Below are positions 37,968-46,200 of a stretch of DNA of 64,000 nucleotides, in pieces; positions within the stretch are counted from its first letter, which is position 1, and each line of letters starts with the position of its first letter. The position numbers and the translations under genes were made by a program. A model generated the notes under the pieces. The model did no database searches. It was not told the origin of the DNA and saw only the letters and a list, made by a program, of their open reading frames with translations. This DNA is from Burkholderia glumae LMG 2196 = ATCC 33617 (GTDB taxonomy: Bacteria; Pseudomonadota; Gammaproteobacteria; Burkholderiales; Burkholderiaceae): positions 1,922,001 to 1,986,000 of the forward strand of contig NZ_CP009434.1 in assembly GCF_000960995.1 (NCBI RefSeq), given 5' to 3'.

Positions 37968-38791
37968 ATCAGGAAATCGAAATTCCCATTCGCGATACGC
38001 TCGACGCACTCGAGGCCGAATACGGCAAGCCGGCGCTGGCGCGCGTGTTCGAATTCGTGGGAATCAACACCGGACAGCTTGCGCTGCCCGAACTGCCGCC
38101 CTACCAGCGGCCCCAACTGTTCTATTTCCCCGGCCTCGACGGTAAGCCCTGGTACGAGGCGAGCGATTACGAAGAACTGCGGGCCTTCACCTCGATCCTC
38201 GAGGCCGAGATCGACATGCTGCGCGACGAGTATCTCGCCCAGGTGAGGCCCTCGATGCTGCTTCCATACGAGGAGCAGGTTGCCGGCCGATTCGATCATA
38301 TCGGCCGGGCCGATTGGGGGACCTTCGATTTCCGGCGCAAGAGCCAACGCGAGGTCGAGGAAAACTGCCGGCGCTGCCCAGGCACCGCCGCCCTCATGCA
38401 TCGGGTGGAGACCTACCTCAATCCGGGTGGTGCGTTCATCTTCTCGGTGATCCAGGGCGGCACGAAAATCCCGCCGCATTCCGATTCAACCAACATCAAG
38501 CTGACCTGCCAGCTTCCGCTGCTGGTACCGCCTGGCTCGCGGCTCCGAGTCGGTGCCGAGACCCGCGGCTGGCCCGAAGGGCGCGCGATCCTGTTCGACG
38601 ATACCTTCGAGCACGAGAGCTGGAACGACAGCGATCAGCCGCGCGTCTGCCTGCTCGTCGATATCTGGCACCCCGGGCTGACGCAGGCCGAGCGGGCCGC
38701 CATCACACGCCTGCATGCGGTAATCGCGCAACACGCCGGCCCGGCGTTCACGCCGCCCTGGGCAACGGGCGTCGCACCCGCGCGAAGCTAG
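37964..38791 (+). CDS. Aspartyl/asparaginyl beta-hydroxylase-like Fe(II)/2OG oxygenase
   Basis: A 275-residue protein of the Asp_Arg_Hydrox family. The start is GTG at 37964, overlapping the MFS stop, with CAGGAG about 9 bases upstream. The core is TKIPPHSDSTNIKLTCQLPL (iron-binding HxD-like segment around residue 170), then RAILFDDTFEHESWN, where the second histidine lies, and RVCLLVDIWHPGL. Family members hydroxylate the beta carbon of Asp/Asn or related residues, either free or in peptides. It closes the operon, so it may tailor the product; it could instead act on a precursor amino acid. Confidence 0.87.
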   Translation: MNQEIEIPIRDTLDALEAEYGKPALARVFEFVGINTGQLALPELPPYQRPQLFYFPGLDGKPWYEASDYEELRAFTSILEAEIDMLRDEYLAQVRPSMLLPYEEQVAGRFDHIGRADWGTFDFRRKSQREVEENCRRCPGTAALMHRVETYLNPGGAFIFSVIQGGTKIPPHSDSTNIKLTCQLPLLVPPGSRLRVGAETRGWPEGRAILFDDTFEHESWNDSDQPRVCLLVDIWHPGLTQAERAAITRLHAVIAQHAGPAFTPPWATGVAPARS

Positions 38792-38807
38792 TCGGCGCGA
38801 GCGGGAA

Positions 38808-38836
38808 CGCCTGCCGCGCGAGCGCCGCGGCAGGCG
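38808..38836 (+). terminator. Stem-loop at the end of the NRPS-PKS operon
   Basis: A perfect 11-bp stem (CGCCTGCCGCG at 38808-38818 with its complement at 38826-38836) and a seven-base loop begin 17 bases after the last stop codon. There is no T-run, as is common for high-GC Burkholderia terminators. Confidence 0.6.
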
Positions 38837-39532
38837 GCGCGCTGGCCGCCCGCCACTTCGGCGTGGGCGATTTCTCGGCCTCGAACGGCGCGCACAAGGT
38901 CGGATCGGCTGCCCGCATCGGGCCAGGCGCCGATGCTGGAGCCCCCTCCGGTACTGACGCGCGCATCGGTCTGGCAGGCCGCCGCGACGGGCAGGCACGG
39001 CGCGGGCAGCCGGCTCGCGGCCGTGTCGCCGGGCCGCAAGCGCATCGATTCCGGCAAGCTCTGGGCACGGTCGAGCGGAAACCGATGCCGGCGGCCACGT
39101 GAAATACTCAGTCGGAGCATGGGCCGCGATTGCGCGAGTGCCGCTGCGGCGGCATGAAAACCGCGGCGCTCGCCAATCGAGCAATCAAGCCGGCGCCCCA
39201 CCAGAAACCATTCCGTCATTTCGTTACCGAATTCCAAATCCGCGAATCACGCCGCTTCACCGGAACCGCTTTCCATTGCCTTGCAACCGTGATGCGTTGC
39301 ATCAAAAACCACCGCCACCGGCCATCGTCCTGCCCATGCGGTCCCGCCGCGATCGGTCGTCCCAGCCGCTAAATCGCCGCGCTCCCGTCGCTGCGGCCAA
39401 CCCTTTCCCGGCGCCGCCTTGCCAGGCAAGGCCGGCGCCGCCGCGTGCCGTGGCCGCCGTCCGACGCGGCGCCTGGCTGTCGAACGTCATTTCATTTACT
39501 TAATATCAAAACATCGCATTGAGGCAGCATGA
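38837..39532. other. Gene-poor stretch after the NRPS-PKS operon
   Basis: About 700 bases without a gene I can support. Frames on both strands are short, arginine-rich and lack recognisable domains. From about 39480 the composition turns AT-rich, mirroring the AT-rich tract on the left side of the operon. Confidence 0.45.
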
Positions 39533-39554
39533 GATGCATAGCCTGATATGCATC
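39533..39554. promoter_or_regulatory. Inverted repeat, possible operator upstream of the DUF1842 gene
   Basis: GATGCATA, six bases, TATGCATC: a perfect 8-bp inverted repeat with operator-like spacing, about 190 bases upstream of the DUF1842 start, in AT-rich DNA. Confidence 0.45.
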
Positions 39555-39641
39555 GAAACATATTCGGCCAGCACCAATCCAAAGCATTATTTCCGATATC
39601 CTTTGTTTTAATAAAAAATATCGAACCCTTAAATTATCGAT

Positions 39642-39697
39642 GGATTTTATAAAATCCCCATGCTATTTTTTTCACCATCCTCAATAACAAGAGGATG
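39642..39697. promoter_or_regulatory. Palindromes in the upstream region of the DUF1842 gene
   Basis: A perfect 16-base palindrome (GGATTTTATAAAATCC, 39642-39657) is followed by CATCCTC-N8-GAGGATG (39676-39697). Both lie within 105 bases of the DUF1842 start. They could be regulator sites or leader hairpins; no clear -35/-10 pair can be fixed. Confidence 0.45.
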
Positions 39698-39745
39698 CCG
39701 AAACAAAATGATAGCCATTTCTAACCACTTAATATGGGGCACATC

Positions 39746-40165
39746 ATGTCGGAATTCCACCCGTTCAATCACGCCGGCACCTTCTCGATCGGCACGCCGA
39801 ATCTGGCCGGCGGCCGGCGGCTGCAAGTGTTTCTCTCGGTGCCGCAAGGGACCAACAGCGTGTCCGGCTACGGCACGCTGACGCAGGCGACCAATCCGCC
39901 GCTGCACATCGAATCCGCATTCCATGGCTCCGTATATTCGCTGGGCCTGGCCAGCGGCCAGCAGGTCTACGCATTGCAGGGCACGGCCGTGCCGGCGATC
40001 CCGGGCGCGCCGCACGTGACGGAACTGGTGATCACGCTCGACAGCACCTGGAGCAAGACCGGCAAGGCTGCCTACAAGTACGTGGTCGGCAGCCAGTTCG
40101 AGGAAGCCACGGACCAGCCCGTCACGGTCCAGTGGCTGCTGCAGAACGGCGAGCGCGCGGCCTGA
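39746..40165 (+). CDS. DUF1842-type small protein of unknown function
   Basis: A 139-residue protein resembling the DUF1842 family, which I know mainly from Burkholderia: MSEFHPFNHAGTFSIGTPNL, then GYGTLTQATNPPLHIESAFH. No signal peptide, membrane segment or catalytic motif is visible, and the pattern suggests an all-beta fold. The ATG at 39746 is preferred over the one at 39734 because GGGG lies about 7 bases upstream of it. It is transcribed alone, towards the siderophore NRPS genes, with a shared hairpin between. Its function is unknown, and nothing in the context links it firmly to either cluster. Confidence 0.75.
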   Translation: MSEFHPFNHAGTFSIGTPNLAGGRRLQVFLSVPQGTNSVSGYGTLTQATNPPLHIESAFHGSVYSLGLASGQQVYALQGTAVPAIPGAPHVTELVITLDSTWSKTGKAAYKYVVGSQFEEATDQPVTVQWLLQNGERAA

Positions 40166-40223
40166 GGCAGCGTCGTCACGCCGGCGTGACGGCCGGCTGA
40201 TTGGGCCGTCGCGGCATGAGGAA

Positions 40224-40256
40224 ACACTCGCCCGATCCCTCGGATCGGGCGAGTGT
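40224..40256. terminator. Bidirectional terminator hairpin between convergent genes
   Basis: A perfect 15-bp stem (ACACTCGCCCGATCC at 40224-40238 with its complement at 40242-40256) and a 3-base loop lie between the DUF1842 gene and the end of the siderophore NRPS operon. On the minus strand it is followed by TTTCC, on the plus strand by no T-run. A smaller 18-base palindrome lies at 40174-40191. Confidence 0.75.
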
Positions 40257-40290
40257 CGTCGATTGCCGGCGCCGGCCGGGCGCCGACAGG

Positions 40291-43200
40291 TTACAGGTCC
40301 GCGAGGAGGTCGTTCAGCTCGGTGGCCAGCGACGCGTCGCCGGCGGCCGGCACGCGCAGCGCCTCGACCGCCTCCGCCAGCGCCTCCAGCGACGGATTGC
40401 GCATCAGCTCGACGAGCGCGACGTCCACGCCGAGGCTGGCGCGAATCGACGATTGGACCTGCATCGCGGCGAGCGAATGGCCGCCGAGTTCGAAGAAGCG
40501 ATCGCTGCGCCGCACCGGCCCGACGCCGAGCACGCGCGACCAGATACCGGCCAGCGCGATCTCGGTGTCGCCGCGCGGCGGCGCCCCCGCCGCGCCGCCG
40601 GCCTCGTCGCTCGCCTGCCCCGCCGGCTCCGGCAGCGCGGCGCGATCGATCTTGCCGTTCGGGTTCAGCGGCAGCGCGTCGAGCACCACCACCGCGGCCG
40701 GCACCATGTAGTCGGGCAGCCGCGCGGCCAGCGCGGCACGCAGCGCCGCGCCCTCCACCTGCACGCCCGCGGCCCGCGCCACATAGGCCAGCACGCGCAG
40801 CCCGCTCGGGCCGTGGCGCGTGATCACGGCCGCCTCGCGCACCCGCGCGTCCTCCAGCAGCACCGCCTCGATCTCGCCGAGTTCGATCCGGAAGCCGCGG
40901 ATCTTCACCTGGTGATCGGCGCGGCCCAGGTAGGCGAGCGTGCCGTCCTCATGCCAGCGGACCATGTCGCCGGTGCGATAGAGCCGCGCGCCGGGCAGCG
41001 CCGAGAACGGATCGGCCACGAAGCGCTCGGCCGTCAGCGCGGGGCGATCGTGGTAGCCGCGCGCGAGCAGCGGCCCGCCGATGCCGAGCTCGCCGGCCGC
41101 GCCGAGCGGCGCGAGATTGCCCTGGGCGTCGAGCACCACGAGCGTGCGGCCCGGCAGCGGCCCGCCGAGCGGAATCTGCGCCGGCACGTCCGCGTCCGAG
41201 GCCGTCAGCGCGCCGCAATCGAACAGCGTGGCCGTGACGGTCGCCTCGCTCGGCCCGTAGGTATTGGCCAGCGCCACGCCGTCCAGCCCCGCCGCGCGCC
41301 AGGCGCGCACCCCGTCGGCCGGCATCGCCTCGCCGCCCGCGTGGACGCGGCGCAGCGTGGCCAGCGCGGCGCGCGTCTCGGGCCGCGCCGCGAAATCCTG
41401 CGCCAGCGCGTTCCAGTAGGCCGTGGTCAGGTCGGCCACGGTGATCCGTTCGCGTTGCACCTCGGCCGCGAAGCGCTCGGTGCTCCACAGCTCGGGGCCG
41501 CGCACGATCAGCGTGGCGCCGGCGGCGAGCGTCGGGAAGACCTGCTCGACGAAACCGTCGAAGTTGAAGGTCGAGAACTGCAGCACGCGGTCCGTCTCGC
41601 CCAGGCCGAACATCGCGATCGACACCTCGGTGTGGCGCGCCAGCGCGTCGTGCGTGATGCCGACGCCCTTCGGCCGCCCGGTGGAGCCCGAGGTGTAGAT
41701 CAGGTAGGCGAGATGGCCCGCCTCCACCGCGTCGGGCGGTGCCGTGTCGGCATAGCCCCCGGCTTCGGCAAGCAGCTCGGCGATGTCGAGGGTGGCCACC
41801 GGCATCCGCTCGCGGTCGGCGGCGCGCGCCGCTTCGGTCAGCGCGAGCACGATGCCGCTGTCCTCGATCATCATCGTCAGGCGCTCGGCCGGATACGACG
41901 GATCGAGCGGCACGTAGGCGCCGCCCGCCTTCAGCACGCCGAGGATCGCGACGATCATGCCGAGCGAACGCTCGATCGCGATGCCCACGCGCAGGTCGGG
42001 CCCCACGCCGGCCGCGCGCAGCGCCTGGGCGACGCGGTTGGCGCGCGCCTCGAGCGTGCCGTAGTCGAGCCAGACGCCGTCGTGGACGAGCGCGACCGCC
42101 TCGGGCCGGCGCGCGGCCTGCGCGGCGATCCGGCGATGCACGGGCGGCAGCGCGCCGGCCTCGGCGCCGCGCCCCCATTGCGCGAGTTGCGCGCGCTCGG
42201 CGGCCGGCAGCGGATCGAGCGCGCCGAGCCGTGCCTGCGGATCGGCCGCGAACGCGTCGAGCAGCGCGCCCAGCTGTGCGGCCAGCCGCTCGACCTGCGC
42301 CTGCGCGAACCGCTCGCTCGCGAAGGCGAACTCGATGTCGAGCAGGTCGGCCTGGCCGGCGGCGGCCGCGCGTGACGGCCGGCCCTGCGTGACCGACAGC
42401 GTCAGCGCATAGCTGGTGCGGTCCTCGTTGCGCAGCCCCGAGAAGCGCAGGCCGTGCGGCGCGGCGTCGGCGAGGATCGCGTCGACCGGGTAGTTCTCGA
42501 ACACCACCAGCGTGTCGAACAGCGGCTGGCCGCCGTCGATGCCGGCGTGCCGCTGGATTTCCACGAGCGGCAGGTGCGCGTGCTCGCGTGCGGCCACGCC
42601 GTCGCGCTGCACGGCGGCGAGCCAGTCGCTCACGCGCATCGACGGCGAGGGGGCGCCGATCACCGGAATCGTGTTGATGAACAGGCCCAGCATCTGCTCG
42701 GCGCCCGGCAGCGCCTCGGGACGGCCCGCCACGGTCGCGCCGCAGCTCACGCTGCGCTGGCCGGTGTAGCGCTGCAGCAGCAGCAGCCAGGCGGCCTGCA
42801 CCAGCGTGCTGGGCGTGACGCGCTGCGCCTTCGCGAATGCAGCGAGCCGCGCGCTGCGCGCGGCGTCGCAAACCAGCCGCACGATGCCGTGGGACGCCGC
42901 CGCGCTGCCGGCGGCCGGCACCGGCAGCGCGGCGGCCAGCAGCGTGGGGCCGTCGAGGCGCGCGGCCTGCTCGCGCCACCAGGCCTCGCTCGGCTCGCGC
43001 GGCTGCGCGGCGAGCCAGCCGATGAAGCGGCGATAGCGCGGCGGCGTGCCGGCGGGCGGCGTGCCGCCGTAGGTCGCCAGCACCTCGGCCAGCAGTTGCG
43101 CGGCGCTCCAGCCGTCGAGCAGCGCGTGATGGAAGGTCCAGACCACGTGATGGCGGGCCGGTCCGGTACGCAGCAGCGCCACGCGCCAGAGCGGCGGGCA

Positions 43201-46200
43201 CGCCAGGTCGAAGCCGCGCGCCAGATCCTCGGCCGCGAAGCGGTCGAGGCGCGCGTCCAGGCCGTCGGGCCCGCCGTCGCGCCAGTCGGCCAGCAGCAAC
43301 GGCGTGGCGACGCCGCGCTTCACCCACTGGCGCGGCATGTCGTCGAACGACAGGAAGCCGGTGCGCAGGATCTCGTGGCGGGCCGCGGCGGCCGCCCAGG
43401 CGGCTTCGAAACGCGCCGCGTCGAGCCCGTCCACGTCCACGCGCAGCTGGTTGACGTAGGCGCCCGGCTGCGCGCCGAGCAGGCTGTGGAAGACGATGCC
43501 GGCCTGCATCGGCGCGAGCGGATAGAGATCGACCAGTTCGGCCGGCGCCACCGGCAGCGCGTCGAGGCGGCCCTGATCGATCGCCGCGAGCGGCACATCG
43601 GACGGCGTGAGGCCGGCCGCGCCGCTGGTGCAGTGCTCGAGCAGCGCGGCCAGCTCGGCGCGCAGGCCGGCCGCCAGCGCCTCGAGCGTGGCCGCGTCGT
43701 AGCGGTCGCCGCGCGGATGGCGGAACGTGACCAGCAGTTCGCCGTCGCGAATCTGCGCGGCGATGTCGAGTGCATGGGTGGGCGCGTTGACCGCGGCCAC
43801 CGGCCGCCCGCCCGGCTCGGCCGCGAGCCGCCAGGCGCCGCCGCGCGCGTGGCCGTCGCCGGCCGCGCCGAGCGAGGCGTCGAGCTGGCCGAGATAGTTG
43901 AACAGCACGTCCGCGTCGCCGATCGACGCGAGCGCCGCGCGCTGCGCCGCGTCGCCCGCATGGCGCAGCATGCCGAAGCTGGTGCCGCCGTGCGGCGCCT
44001 GGCGGCGCGCTTCCTTCACGCGCTTGATCGCCGCGCCGAGTTCGCCGGTGGGCGCGAGCGCCATCGGATAGAGGCTGGTGAACCAGCCCACCGTGCGGCT
44101 CAGGTCGGCCTCGCCGATGGGCGCGTCGCGGCCGTGGCCCTCGACGTCGATGCGCAGCGTCTCGCGGCCCGCGAACCGGCACAGCACGCGGCCCGTGGCC
44201 ACCAGCAGCAGGTCCGCGAGCGTGGTGCGGTACGCCGCGCAGGCCGGCTGCAGCAGACGGCGGGTGGTCTCGGCATCGAGCCTGACCGACGCCGGGCCGG
44301 CGCCTGCCCGCGCGGGCGCCGCCGGGTTCGCGGCGGGCGCCGGCAGCCGGCCGTCGATCTCGGCGAGCGCGCGCCAGTAGCCGAGGCTCGCGACGATCTC
44401 GGGGCGTCGTGCCGCTTCGTGCAGGCGGCGCGCGAACAGCGGATACGACAGCGTGGGCGCCGGCAGCGCCACCGCCTCGCCCGCCTCCAGCTGGCGGTAG
44501 GCGCGCTGCAGGTCGTCGAGCAGGATGCGCCACGACACGGTATCGACGGCCAGATGGTGGATCGCGATCGCGAGGCGCCAGCTGCCGTCCGCCACGCCGA
44601 TCAGGAGCGCGCGCAGCAGCGGTCCCGCGCCGATGTCGAGCGCGCCCTGAATCGTGTCGCAGGCCGCATCGATGCCGGCGGCCGGCACCTCCGTCACGGT
44701 CGCGACCAGGGCCGCCTGCCCCCGCTGCGGCGCGGCGAGGAACTGGCGCCAGCCGGTGGCTGCGTCGTGCGCGAAGCGCAGGCGCAGCGCCGGATGCGCG
44801 GCCACCACGGCGCGCAGCGCCTGCTCCAGGCGCCCGGCCTCGGGTGCCGCGTCGAGATGCAGCAGCACCGACTGGTTCCAGTGATTGCGGTTCGCGAGCG
44901 GCTTGGACAGGAACCACGCCTGCACCGGCACGAGCGGCACCGCGGCGCCGTCGGCGAGCGCGGCGGCTTCCGCAGCGGCCGTGTCGGCGGCGCCGGCGTC
45001 GGCAGAGGCGAGCGGCTCGGCCGCCGCCGCGAGCTCGGCGATCGTCGCATGCTCGAAGACCTGCCGTGCCTGCAGCCGATAACCGGCCTGCCGCGCCCGC
45101 GCGACGATCTGCAAGGCCAGGATCGAATCGCCGCCGAGGTCGAAGAAATCGTCATGGCGGCTCACGCGCGGCACGCGCAGCAGCGTGGCCCAGATCGCGG
45201 CGAGGTCGGCTTCGACGCCCTCGCGCGGGGCCTCGTGCTGCGCGTCCTCGGCGGCTGCCGGCTCCGGCGCCGGCAGCGCACGCCGGTCCACCTTGCCGTT
45301 CGGACTCAGCGGCAGCGCGGCCAGCACCACGATGCGCCACGGCACCATGTAGTCCGGCAGGCGTGCCGCCAGCGCCGCGCGCAGCCGCCCCGGGTCCAGC
45401 CCCTCGCCCGCCTCGCCCGTCACATAGCCGACCAGCCGCCCGTCCCGCGCCACCACCACCGCCTCGCGCACCGCCGCCAGCGCCGTCAGCGCCGACTCGA
45501 TCTCGCCCAACTCGATGCGCAGCCCGCGGATCTTCACCTGGTGATCGACGCGCCCCAGATAGTCGAGCACGCCGTCCGCACGCCAGCGTGCGAGGTCGCC
45601 CGTGCGGTAGAGCCGCGCGCCCGGCGCCGTCGCGAACGGGTCCGGCACGAAGCGCTCGGCCGTCAGGTCCGCACGCCCCAGATAACCGCGCGCCAGGCCC
45701 GCCCCGCCCAGGTACAGCTCGCCCGGCACGCCCGGCGGCACCGGATTGAGCCGCGCATCGAGCACCCAGGTCTGCGTCGCCGCGATCGGCCGGCCGATCG
45801 GCACCGCCCGTCCCGCCTCGTCCACGCAGCGCCACGCGCTCACGTCGATCGCCGCCTCGGTCGGTCCGTACAGGTTGAACAGGTCCACGCCCGGCAGCAC
45901 GTTCGCCACCCGTTCGCGCAGGTCCGCCGGCAGCGCCTCGCCGCTGCACACGATCCGCTTCAGCGTCGCGCCGCACGCGCCCGCCTGCGCCTCGCTCGCC
46001 ACGAACGCCTGCAGCATCGACGGCACGAAGTGCAGCGTCGTCACCCGATGCGCCACGATCGTCTGCGCCAGCTCCGCCGGATCGCGATGCGCGCCCGGCG
46101 CCGCGATCGCCAGCCGCGCGCCCACCATCAGCGGCCAGAAAAACTCCCACACCGATACGTCGAAGCTGAACGGCGTCTTCTGCAGCACCGTCTCGCCGCG

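Noticed and set aside
37964..38791. Aspartate beta-hydroxylase for the siderophore's Asp module
   Set aside because: It is the last gene of the other operon, on the opposite strand, and belongs to the Asp_Arg_Hydrox family rather than the TauD-type siderophore aspartate hydroxylases; a link to the siderophore cannot be supported.
38314..39503. Frames in the gap after the NRPS-PKS operon on either strand
   Set aside because: Arginine-rich translations without motifs; partly shadows of the AspH-like gene.
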